Source: Dichetophora obliterata
Lineage: Eukaryota; Arthropoda; Insecta; Diptera; Sciomyzidae
Length of the DNA: 64,000 bases
Assembly: GCA_963920525.1 (NCBI GenBank)
Contig: OY986438.1
Location: 184,572,888 to 184,636,887 of the forward strand
Direction: 5' to 3'
Shown here: positions 1 to 9,873 of the stretch, piece after piece
Position numbering within the stretch: the first letter of the stretch is position 1
Layout of the letters: every line of letters begins with the position of its first letter
The notes under the pieces: generated by a model
Database searches by the model: none
Told to the model about the DNA's origin: nothing
What the model saw: only the letters and a program-made list of their open reading frames with translations
Made by a program: the position numbers and the translations under genes

Positions 1-144
1 TTTTTATTCAAAAATTTATCGCAAAAAATTTCTAAAGAAAAAAATTCACAATATTCAAGGCATAATATTAACATTGGTGCATATATATTTTTGACCATCA
101 CGGCTGAACCACTTAAGCTACCCACCTTATATTCACAACATGCA

Positions 145-303
145 TTTGCGTGGTCCTCCGAAATATTTTTGTCTTTTTAGATCTCCCTAGGTGGCGCTGT
201 GGTCGATTTTTGTCGGTTTATAAATATATTTTTTTAAAAATCGACCATAGCGCCACCTAGGGAGATCTAAAAAAACAAAAATATTTCGGAGGACCACGCA
301 AAC
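145..303. repeat. Hairpin 1 (about 65-bp arms)
   Basis: A nearly perfect inverted repeat. The left arm (145-211) contains TGCGTGGTCCTCCGAAATAT and CTAGGTGGCGCTGTGGTCGA; the right arm (235-303) is its reverse complement with few mismatches. The loop is about 23 bases. The arm core AGATCTCCCTAGGTGGCGCT recurs in hairpin 2, so the two share an origin. Confidence 0.85.
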
Positions 304-306
304 GCC

Positions 307-469
307 TCGAAATTTATTTTTCCGAAATTGTGTTATAGTTTTAGATCCCCCTAGGTGGCGCTGTGGTCGATTTTTGTCGGTTTATAAATATACTTTTTTA
401 AAAATCGACCACAGCGCCACCTGGGGGGATCTGAAAATATAACACAATTTCGGAGAAATAAATTTCGGA
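307..469. repeat. Hairpin 2 (about 65-bp arms)
   Basis: A second inverted repeat directly after hairpin 1. It shares hairpin 1's inner arm (CTAGGTGGCGCTGTGGTCGA) and loop, but the outer arm is different: CGAAATTTATTTTTCCGAAA on the left, with its complement at 440-469. A common core inside two different outer arms suggests that the core is an older element and each outer arm was recruited separately. Confidence 0.85.
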
Positions 470-620
470 CAAATAAAAGAAAAAATTCAGAAAATTGAAG
501 ATGTGATAGGGTAAAGTGCACCCCTATCGGCCCCTTTTATTTAATAACTTTTCATGTCGGAACCGAAAATCGCCCAGGCAACATAGGTTTCCAAATCGAC
601 CCAGCCTAATATGCAGCTAA

Positions 621-1494
621 TTTTTTTTTGCATTGTGTTCTGAAATATTCAGCCTAACTTTATTTTGTGGTCAAAATGAGGGATTTAGCTAAAGAAAGTT
701 ATTTTGTAATTTCGTATAATGTATTTTGGCACCCTAAACACGAATGCTGAAAAAAATTTTGGTCTCTTATGGGTTTCGAGATAAATTTCCAGAACTTGGA
801 AAAATTATGGAACAATAAACATTTAAAACAACATTTTTTTAAGCAAAAAAACTATAATGCTTGCATGATTTAATTGTGAGCTATTTAGATCAAGTAAGTT
901 TGAAGAAGGCTTATTTGGCGCACAGTGGTCGAAAAGGGGAATTAGCTTTAGAATATTTTTAAACTTTTTTATCTTAGTTATTGATCCTGTAGATCGAAAG
1001 GGTGTATTTTTTTTAAAAGATTTGCCGCCTTTTTTGCGCCTTCTAAACACGAAATTCCACTGTTGCATACAACAACTCCGAAATGCCTTCAGATTCAATC
1101 AGATGCTTAACCTGCCGCTTTTTAGACTTATGGTCATAGACTTATGACCTATAATAATGTACCCTTTTCGTGATCTACCAACTGCAGTTTAAGTCGATGG
1201 TTCAAGGTCAATTTTGGGCTCAGGTTCTTCATCTGATTCTCTCTTCAAAAAAGGAGTTAATTAAAGGAGTTAATCAAAGGTGACACTCATCAATGTTAAA
1301 CTTGTTTCAAAAAAATTTTATATTGTATTTTTTTTTACTTTTTTTCACATTTAAATATTTTCCACTCGCTAAGCACTTCTATTTTTGTTATTTTTTAATC
1401 TATCGCCGTTTGAAAAACTTAACAATTTAAAACAAAAAAAAAGTATGTGTATGACCACCAGCAAGGTAGAAGTGAAACCTTTATAAAACTGTAA
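621..1494. other. AT-rich intronic sequence, no gene seen
   Basis: Low-complexity sequence without a credible reading frame. A motif around 870-908 (TTGTGAGCTATTTAGATCAA then GTAAGTTTGAAGAAGGC) recurs near 47402-47440 and, diverged, near 17885-17920, so part of this stretch is a dispersed repeat. Confidence 0.5.
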
Positions 1495-1539
1495 AACTTT
1501 TTATTACAACTTTTTCATAAAACATCGTAACCTAAGTAA

Positions 1540-2359
1540 GGCTGCGTTCATAATAAACTCTTTTAACTAAGCCGAGAGGCTTAGCTGAAAAGCGCTTTGG
1601 ATATAATCATATGGAAAAAGCTCAAACTATTAATAGTGTCAGCATAAAGCTACTATTTAAATGCTTTTCAGCGGTTATATCTCCATCTCGCTTGCTCACA
1701 CAGCAAACGTTTTTTTTTATGCTCTGTTGTAGAGCATTTTTGAAATGCTTTTTGACGCTTTATTCTTGCTTCATCACATTGTTTAAATTTTTTTGTTTAG
1801 TTTTATTATTTATTGCGTCGTTTTTTTATTTTTATAGTTAACAATATTTTTTAGGATTTTGTATTATTTTTTGGATATTTTTTGTGCTGAAGTTTTCACC
1901 GTTGTTGCGTTGTTGTTTCGTTTTGTGGTGCTTTTCAGTTTTATGCACATGTGTATTCTCTATCTCGTTTGTTGACATAGTTTTCGTTGTTCTTGCATAC
2001 TTCTTGGGTACTTTTTGTGCTGAACTTTCCACCGTTGTTATACTTTGTGTTTTCAAGTTCCTTTGAACTCTTGTTTGTTATTGGTTTGATCGTTCGTTGG
2101 TGATCATCGTGAATCTACATACTCATTAAACAAAAAATCTGTCATTGATTTTGCAAAACGCAATTGAGAGCATTATTTTCCAAAAAGGCAAATGAGAACA
2201 AAGCATCTCAGCCACAAGCATAAAGCGCGCATTATTTACACCAACAAGCTCAATAAGGTACTTTGTGCAGCTTTGAATAAGCGTTCACTATGATCAAAAA
2301 AGCTCGACAAAGCAGCTTTATGCTTCAGCTTCAGCCAAACGTCCACTATGAACGCAGCC
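1540..2359. mobile_element. Harbinger-type MITE, copy 1 (TAA target duplication)
   Basis: An 820-bp non-coding element starting GGCTGCGTTCATA and ending TATGAACGCAGCC, directly flanked by TAA at 1537-1539 and 2360-2362. The 3-bp TWA duplication points to PIF/Harbinger. It is a sister of the 773-bp copy at 15868-16640. Both share the internal blocks CTTAGCCGAGAGGYTTAGCT and TCCATCTCGCTTGCTCACAC and a T/G-rich middle. It lies inside the Helitron-like repeat at 1495-3412. Short open frames inside (for example 1611-1841) are not conserved coding sequence. Confidence 0.9.
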
Positions 2360-2467
2360 TAAGAATTAAATAAAACGGCTCGAAAATTAAAGTCTTGACT
2401 TTCCATGCAAATGTCTCCACTGTTTTTAAACATATTTTATTTAAACGTTTTTTTGTCTATGTGTCCA

Positions 2468-2823
2468 AAAGTGCGTGAAGATAAATTCGTCAATCCGACG
2501 CTAACTTGGCAAATACTCAAATCAAAAAATTTTATCTTCAAATAGTTAAATTCGTACTTTGAATGAAAGATGATTAAACCACCTTTGTAACGATATATAG
2601 CTTATAGGGGCACAATTAAGACTTTTGCCATAAACATTATTTAAAAGTAGTGAAATTGGCGCTCGTGGTACTAATTTTCAAATCAAAAATTCTCCCAAAT
2701 TTCCTCCCAAAATTAAAATTGTACTTAGCAAAAAGTACGAATTTAACTTTTTGCTGATCAAACATTTTGTTTTGAGTCTGTGCTAAGTTAGCGTCGGATT
2801 GACGAATTTATCTTCACGCACTT
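2468..2823. mobile_element. 356-bp MITE with 8-bp target duplication
   Basis: Terminal inverted repeats of about 38 bp begin AAAGTGCGTGAAGATAAA and end with the complement (…CTTCACGCACTT). The TIRs contain CGTCAATCCGACGCTAACTT. The flanks carry an 8-bp direct repeat TGTGTCCA at 2460-2467 and 2824-2831. It splits the Helitron-like repeat between two blocks that are continuous in the other copies. The 8-bp duplication fits hAT or P-type transposition; no transposase is encoded, so the superfamily is inferred. Confidence 0.85.
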
Positions 2824-3412
2824 TGTGTCCAATACAGAGATTCAACAAAAATAGTTTGAACTGTAACGTTAGATCAGTGAATATATTTTTTAACTTTTTC
2901 AAAAAAGTTGCGATACATTGGCTTTTCACTAAAAACTTACACAAAAGTTGCTTTTGTTGTAAAAGAAAAAGCAAGTAAAAATAGCATTTCTGATTAACTT
3001 TCATATAGCATAACATTCATTTGTGAAAATTCTTCCAGTTTTGTGTTGAAATGCTTTTTTTTGGCGAAATTTATTCTTTTCATTATGTTTTTATTTATAT
3101 TTTCTACAAAATAGTCAAGTTTTAAAAATAAATTTTGTGAACAATGACCAATATCTCTTTCCAATAAAAAGTTATGACTTGAAATTTTTTTTTTCCTTTC
3201 ATATGAGAAAACATTCATTTACAAAATTCTTTCAGTTTTGTGCAAAACTTGGTTAACTGTTTTTGTCAGTTTTTGGTTCGATGATTTTTTGGAGGAATTA
3301 ATTCTTCCAATTATGTTTTTATTAATATTTTGTGCAAAATAATCAAGTCTCAAAAATAACTTTTGTGAACAATGACCTAAATATCTCTTTTCAATCAAAA
3401 GTTATAACTTAA

Positions 3413-3989
3413 CCCTTTATAAGGCAGAGGGAATAGTTTTCCCACTAAAATAAGTGGTAAATTTTAAGTTTACAATATAAGCAACATATTCTCACAGCGT
3501 ATTTCACCGAATAAACCACTAGTTTTCCAGACAAATTGTAAATATAATAATAGGTATATCTTAAAAAGTTATGAATTAATTTTCATGTTTGATACCTCGT
3601 TGAATAGGTACTCACATTAACTTTCTTTTGATACCCATAACGAGGAATACTAAAAAAGAACAGAAGATTTGTAGCCCATTTTGCAACTTTGGAGGCCTAT
3701 AACTTCTAAACCAATTGCCAGCGGCCTGAAACTTGGATTTGGATTTAGGAGGTTAAGATCCGTATAATCCAACAAAAACTTGCCTCAAAAGCCTCAATCT
3801 AACGGAAAATGGGCGGGAAGCGAACAAAATCAGAAAAAGGCACATTCCATATGTTTCATAGGTGCTCTACTGTATACACATTTGTGTTATTAAATGAGTG
3901 GGTAAATATTATACTGGCGTCGGACAGCTCCGTAGTTAAGACTATATGGTGGAGACTGTTAGAGAACAGGTGCTTAGCTTCATTCAACT
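3413..3989. other. No recognised feature
   Basis: Moderately AT-rich sequence. A plus-strand frame at 3809-4003 has no recognisable domain. The right edge may include degraded 3' sequence of the LINE relic that follows on the minus strand. Confidence 0.4.
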
Positions 3990-4099
3990 ATCTGCCATTC
4001 TAGTTTGGAGTCCTATTGGGGTGAAGAGGTAAGCCGGAATTTGACATTTTTATCATTGACAAAGGAAATATTTGGGCGGTTAAAATCGCCAAAGATAAT

Positions 4100-4425
4100 C
4101 AGCCCTATCACTGAGTCCCGTCTTAGTACGATATCGTAGAAACTACGAAAAAAGCATCACTCAGTTCATTCGTAGCGCCATTCGTAAGATTTTTTAAGTA
4201 ATTTGTTACGACGTGTTTTGGTTGTCGGAGAAAATTTTAATAAAAATTCATATAGTAAAAGTGGTTATTTCTTCTGAATGTTATTTCAAAATTTTCTCCG
4301 ACAGCCAAAACACGTCGTAAAAATTACTTTAAAAATCTACGAATGACGCTACGAATAAACTCAATGATGCCTTTTTCGTAAACCCTACGATATCGTACTA
4401 CGACGGGACTCAGGAGATAGGGCTG
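4100..4425. mobile_element. 326-bp foldback MITE (AAT target duplication)
   Basis: A near-complete palindrome. It begins CAGCCCTATCACTGAGTCCC and ends with the diverged complement GGGACTCAGGAGATAGGGCT then G. Inverted arms of about 140 bp include GATATCGTA and GGTTGTCGGAGAAAATTTT. The flanking AAT occurs at 4097-4099 and 4426-4428. Removing the element and one AAT restores the LINE frame …EYDKVIIFGDFN. A 3-bp duplication fits CACTA-, Zator- or Harbinger-type elements; no coding region. Confidence 0.85.
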
Positions 4426-4697
4426 AATAACTTTATCGTATTCATTCAAGGTAGTGGTTAATGATGAAATGGTCTCACATAATTCGCTGTAATCAGTGTC
4501 GATAGAATTAGGAGGAATATAGATAATACCAATATAAATACCTTGATTATTGTGTGAGCAAATTTTGTTTATTCGGTGTTCATATTGTTTTTTAGAGGTG
4601 GTATCTACTATCTGACTTGAAACAGAGTTATGTGTTGCGATTAAAACACCACCACTACGGGTATGACCTGAGTGAGCATAATCTCGATCAATATTAA

Positions 4698-4844
4698 CAC
4701 GTTGACTGCCACGGCACTTTTCGGATTCCGGTCCGAGAAGCCAAATCGATTTAACAAGTCAAGAAACTACGAGAAAGCAACTCGTGTTGGGCGTCCTGAG
4801 GAAGAGCGCTAATACGAGTTATCTCGTGTTGAGCAGTCAACGTG
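4698..4844. mobile_element. 147-bp piggyBac-type MITE (TTAA target)
   Basis: Begins CACGTTGACTGC and ends GCAGTCAACGTG, flanked by TTAA at 4694-4697 and 4845-4848. Excision leaving one TTAA restores the LINE frame …WTVFNIDRDYA on the minus strand. TTAA target duplication is characteristic of piggyBac (also Kolobok). Non-coding and relatively GC-rich. Confidence 0.85.
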
Positions 4845-5110
4845 TTAAAGACTGTCCAATTAAAATCAAGAATTTCTTCGTTTCTAAAGGAATCGTTTAA
4901 TCAGGTTTCCGCGAAAACTAACACATTAAAAAGGCAAGATTTTGTGTCAACATAAAGTTTACTTCATTTGCCATGCATCCACCACAATTGTAATAAAATA
5001 TTTTAAGGAAATTTATTGAGAATGCAGATTGGCATGGATCTTTGGGTATTACTGCAGGAGTGTTGTTAGCAGCAATAATAGTTTTAGAAATTCGAACATA
5101 ACACAACTAT

Positions 5111-6886
5111 TTGGTACAACATGTTTGTTATAAACTCAATTCCTCATCATTAACTGTCAAACCATTTTTATTTTATATTGTCTGTGTGTGAGGTGTATTC
5201 ACAGTTTGTAGTTATTTTTCCACTTTTACGCAAGAGCTCCGCAAAGTGCTCCGGATCGCGAATACCCCTTACCTAAAAGAAGATACCAAAATTATCTGAG
5301 TTGCACCTAATTTGACAGTTTGCAACGAGTATATATGTCTTTAAAATTGGTTGGTCTATATACTATATCCTATTAATGCCATTTTTAATGTCGCTTCCGT
5401 TACATCGAGTTTGTAATCACAACGGTGCTTAGTGCTTAGTACTTTTTTAATTTTAGGATGACATTTGGTTTTTTTTTGTTAAGATTTATAAAAAATTGTT
5501 TTTATTCGTCATATTATAAAACATGTATTATGAGTGTAGTATTATAAACTTGATGTTTTGTATGCTTTTTTTTTATAAAATTCGTCAAAGTTGAAATTTT
5601 TTTAACAAAAATAAGCTCAATAAAACCCAAAAAAATAAAGTCAAATTTAAATAATAATAACTTCGAGCACAAAGTATATATCAAGGTTTTGTTTTTTGAC
5701 TTTTTTATTTCTTAATCGCCATTGGATTTAATATAAAATACAATAAAAAACTTTAATAAATAAAAATAAAAAAGTCGTTGAAATATAACTGTAAATTTTT
5801 TAAGGAATAAAAATTTAAGTAATTTTTAGTAAAAAATATCTAGCTAATTGAGCATTATTTAGATCGAAAGCTATAACTATCATGAAATATCGTACCTTCT
5901 ATTTCTGTAAAAACCTGCTGCACCTAGCTGCTCTATTAAGAAAAACCACTTAATTTGAAAAAAGTCTTAAAAATCAAATTTTGCCCTAAAATGCACTGAT
6001 TTCCAAGACAGATTGTAGGTACTCTTAAATATCAAGAAAATTAAAATAGAATTCATAATTTAAAACAAGTTGTGACCTTATTTTGTATTAGGAACCATTT
6101 TATAAAAAAAAAAATTTTAATTTCGTTAATTTGGTAATATTGTTTTTTAGGAGATATATCTAAAAGTTATCTGATTAAAAATATTTTGAACATAACGTTT
6201 AAGTGAAGTTAGTTAAACTAAATTAACTCTTTAAAAACATAAGTAAGCAATTTTATGCGAGTTTTTTTTTATTAAAAAAATATGGTTTGTATATGAGGTA
6301 GGCGATGCAGTTGACCTAGAATTCTAATTTTTTGTGATGTTACTTAATTTAGGCTAAAACTCATTTGTACACAATTTGATGGCCCTAACTTTTATAGTTT
6401 CTGAGATAATGCAAATGTCATCCTTAATTCGAAAAAATCTCACTGAGCGGTGATTAAGAAGTTTCACTTCACAAAAATAAACTCAAATACATTTTTACAA
6501 CACCAAGTTTTATTATTATTAGCTACAATAAATAAAGGGAGATATAGAAATCAGCTTTACTTCATTTCTATCTTGCTTGTTCACAACATTTTCATTTTTT
6601 GTTTAGTTTTCAGCTTCGGCTTGAGCTTAAATTTTATAAACCGCGGCTAATCTCGTTAAGAAACACTGCGCCTAACGAAAGGTTAAAAAGTGCACTGAAA
6701 AGAAGCTTATATCTATCTATCTATAAGTCAATATAAATGAAATAGAATGAATGCGCTGTTACCGGGTGTTACCTGCTTTGAAGCTTAACCACACTGTAAA
6801 TTTAATGTTGTTATTTTTTTTTTTTTTTTGCTAGCCATAACACAGTTTCAAAAAATCTCAGTGTATTTTAAAAGTTTTTTTTTAGT
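5111..6886. other. AT-rich intronic sequence, no gene seen
   Basis: Poly-A/T-rich and without recognisable coding motifs; the short frame at 6450-6650 has no family features. Part of the left edge could be ORF1/5' sequence of the LINE relic to its left, but nothing was recognisable. Confidence 0.5.
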
Positions 6887-9873
6887 ATGTTGATATATTT
6901 TCATACATTTTTAGTTGATATTATTTGTGTAACTGAAACGTGGGTGTCTTCGAACATAAGTGATAAAATCTGTGATATAAATGGTTATAATTTATTTAGG
7001 CATGATAGATTTAATAAAAAGGGTGGAGGAGTTGCCGTTTACTGTAAAAATAACCTCAATGCCAAAGTTCTTAGTAAATCGTGTGGACCGGGAATTGAGT
7101 ATATTAATATATGTATATCTGATAATAGCAATAAGATTTGTTTGTCTTGTGTGTATACTCCACATAAATGTCATCCGGTCGACCCTTTGTTTACTGTTTT
7201 GTCAAACTATATCCTTAATCATGACATCATATTCTTATGTGGCGATTTTAACATCAATCTTTTGACAAGCGACTCTGCTCAACAGTGTATGTATGACAAG
7301 ATATCCTCTTTGGGTCTTTCTGTTGTAAATCATACTGAGCCCACTCGGTTTTCTAATAACACTACTCCCAGCCTTCTGGACTATTTCATTGTTTCTGATC
7401 TCTCCTTAGTTTCTATATTTGATCAAATATATTTCATATCTGATCATGACTTGATTTTTTGTTCGCTAAATGTAAATTTACGTCGTAATGGGACTCCAAC
7501 TACTTATTCGTATCACGATTTTAAAAACATAAATTTTCCATCACTGTATCATGACTTGTCTTTGTCTTCTTTTAATGACTGTTGGCGTCTTTTCACTGTA
7601 AATGATAAGCTTGGCTCTCTCTTAAACCCTGTCAAATATCTGTTTGAAAAACATGTTCCACTAAGAACAATCAGAGTAAGAAATACATCTTGTCCTTGGT
7701 TCACCCATAATGTACTAAATGGAATAAAGAAGAGAAACAAATTGCATAAACAATGGAAAAGAAACCCTACATCTGCAAACTGGGAAATTTATAGGTCAGC
7801 CAGAAATGATGCCATTCTTTTAACCAGACAGTCTAAGTCTCACTATTTCGCTTCGAAGCTAAATCTTTCCTTTCCTACCAAAACATTATGGAAAAATATA
7901 AATAATCTTGGGTGTTAGCAATAAGATTTCCTCTCAATGTCAAGTTGATCCTGATACACTAAATAATTTTTTTCTGGATTGTGCTGATCCTACTTTTAGT
8001 AATAATAATAATAATAATTTATCTTTTCTATCAAGCTTGTCTACAAGTAATTTATTTGAATTTTCACCTGTATGTGAACTTGATGTTGGAAAATGTGTAA
8101 TGCAGATAAGTTCAAACGCAATTGGCGAAGATGGAATCCCAATCAAGTTCATTAAACTAATTCTACCACACATAATCAGTGCATTAACACATGTTATTAA
8201 TCATTGTTTTATATCTTCATCATTCCCTGATATGTGGAAAATTGCAATTGTGTTGCCGGTAGCTAAAAAGTCTAATCATTGTGGGTTAAATGATTTTAGG
8301 CCAATAAGCATATTGTCCCCATTATCTAAAGTATGTGAGAAATTAATGAGTCAGCAAATAAATAAGTACTTAAATGAATCTGCGCTTCTGTCGCCTTATC
8401 AGTCTGGTTTTCGGGCAGGCCATGATGTGCTTCGGCTGTCGTCAAAGTTTTAGACGATATTCGTCCCGAATATGACGCTGCCTCAATGATCTTGCTCTGT
8501 TTGCTTGACTTCTCTAAGGCTATTGACAAAGTGAACCATAAATATTTATGTCTGAAACTAAAGTATCTCTTTGAATTTAGTAATAGTGCGGTCAGCTTTA
8601 TATCTAGTTATTTGTCGAATAGACTGCAAAGAGTTAAAGTTGCTCAATCATTTTCCCAAAATAGACCGGTACTAAATGGAGTTCCACAGGATTCAATACG
8701 CGGTCCACTTCTCTTCTCTATATTTATTAATGACATATTTGCTGTATGCAAACATGCTTCTGTACATGCGTATGCTGATGATATACAACTCTATCTTTCG
8801 AGAAGGACTGGTTTATTTGATGATCTGTGCTGCAGGTTGAATGAGGATCTCAGCAGTATTGACCAGTAGGCTAGCAGCAATGGACTGCAACTTAATGCTG
8901 TCAAGTCATATGTACTTCCTATTTGTAAGAATAAAACTCACCTTAATGTACTTCCTAACCTATATATTGGAACAAGAAAGTTAAGTGTAGTATCAAAAAT
9001 TGTGAATCTTGGTTACTGTATAAATTCTTTCCTTTCCTGTGTTGATCACGTAAACAGTGATGTCCAGAAAGTTAATTATATCCTACGTAATTTAAGAATG
9101 TCTGCTAGTGTTTGTCCTCTTGACCTAAGGCGTATGCTGGTGAAGCAACTTGTCTTACCAGTAATTACATACTCAGATATAGTATACAGTAAATTAGATT
9201 CTTCCTCTCTGCTAAAACTAAATGTTGCATATAACTATGCCACGCGTTTTATGTATGGATTAAGAAAATTTGACCACCTTTCAAGCTTCAGAACTGCTAT
9301 ACTTGGTTGCGATTTGGCAAGTAACCTTAATGCTAGAAACTGTATTTACCTACATAAAATAATACATGAAAGAACGCCACACTATCTTTATGAAAAACTA
9401 CAGTTCAGCATATCCAGAAGAAGTTGTGTTCTAAAAGTTCCTAGACACTGTTCTTTAACTACTTCCAATCTTTTTTTCATTAATGCCGTAAGATTGTGGA
9501 ATGCGTTACCTATTTCTTTGAGAAAGATAACAGGGAGGGGAATCTTTAGGCAATCTGTATTTACTCACTTTTCTTCTCATTAATTTCTTCTATCACTATT
9601 TTCTTACTTTTTTTCCTTTTTTTCTGTTTTTTTTTTTTACTATTTGAAACATTGTTAGTTATTAAGATTTTAATTTATTATTATTCACTGTTTGTCATTA
9701 CACTCTTGATTTATTTTCTAAATGTTTTAATTAAATATATTTTTTAAGAACTATTAATTTGTTGTTATATCCAACCAAAATTGTTTGATATCTATCAGTT
9801 GTACTGTAAAAGAACATAGTTCTTATTGTTCTAATGTATACTCAATAAATTCAAATTCAAATTCAAATTCAAA
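6887..9873 (+). pseudogene. CR1/Jockey-type LINE ORF2, 5'-truncated and frameshifted
   Basis: The endonuclease part (6887-7918) shows CVTETW near residue 15, KGGGVAVYC, CGDFNIN and SDHDLIF. The reverse transcriptase follows in shifted frames: FRPISILSPLSKVCEKLM and SPYQSGFRAGHD (7908-8453), then LLDFSKAIDKVNH, GVPQDSIRGPLLF and the catalytic AYADDIQLY (8486-8869), then the C-terminal part ending RLWNALPISLR (9002-9583). Frameshifts lie near 7915 and 8440. A TAG at 8867-8869 interrupts DQ(W)ASSNGLQL. Similarity starts abruptly at VDIICVTETW, so the 5' half is missing. An AAT microsatellite (about 8000-8020) encodes an Asn run. The 3' end carries AATAAA and a short tandem tail. Dead copy; clade not resolved. 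Confidence 0.9.
9847..9873 (+). repeat. LINE 3' tail of TTCAAA repeats
   Basis: About four tandem copies of TTCAAA directly after CAATAAA, at the 3' end of the LINE. A simple-repeat tail instead of a long poly-A is typical of CR1/L2-like or similar LINE clades. Confidence 0.75.

Larger units (their letters stand above)
1..620. repeat. Composite repeat with two hairpins, related to 55040-55400
   Basis: Bases 1-97 resemble 55300-55395 in the same orientation. Bases 476-620 resemble the reverse complement of 55040-55190, including a shared GATAGGG/CCCTATC block and the stretch around AACCTATGTTRCCTGGGC. Two large hairpins lie between these halves. The opposite relative orientation of the halves in the two copies suggests a foldback-type mobile repeat; the exact ends are not visible because the first one may lie outside the window. 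No coding potential seen. Confidence 0.6.
1495..3412 (+). mobile_element. Helitron-like non-autonomous repeat, 5'-truncated, carrying two MITEs
   Basis: The parts 1495-1536, 2363-2459 and 2832-3190 align in order with the repeat copies at 50918-51770 and 57521-58500. Shared landmarks are AAACATCGTWACCTAAG, the 'ATCTCCRCTGTT' block, 'TTGAACTGTAMCGTTA' and 'CAATATCTCTTTCCAAT'. Two separate insertions (1540-2359 and 2468-2823) interrupt the alignment. The last block is present twice in tandem (about 3000-3190 and 3200-3412). Assignment to the Helitron/DINE type rests on the 5' ends of the other copies. Confidence 0.6.
3990..5110 (-). pseudogene. LINE endonuclease relic (CR1/Jockey-type), split by two MITEs
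   Basis: Read on the minus strand and skipping the two insertions, the translation gives the start of a non-LTR endonuclease domain: KIFYYNCGG, a degenerate xAET motif, FRNEEILDFNWTVFN, then DRDYAHSGHTRSGGVLIAT, GIYIGIIYIPPNS and finally IIFGDFNRPN. These are the APE-endonuclease landmarks (TET, RGGGVLIA, GVIYIPPN, GDFN). There is at least one frameshift and one stop near 4900 and a stop near 4030. The reverse transcriptase is missing, so this is a dead fragment. The clade is not resolved. Reading-frame continuity across 4100-4425 and 4698-4844 fixes the borders of the two MITEs. Confidence 0.75.
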
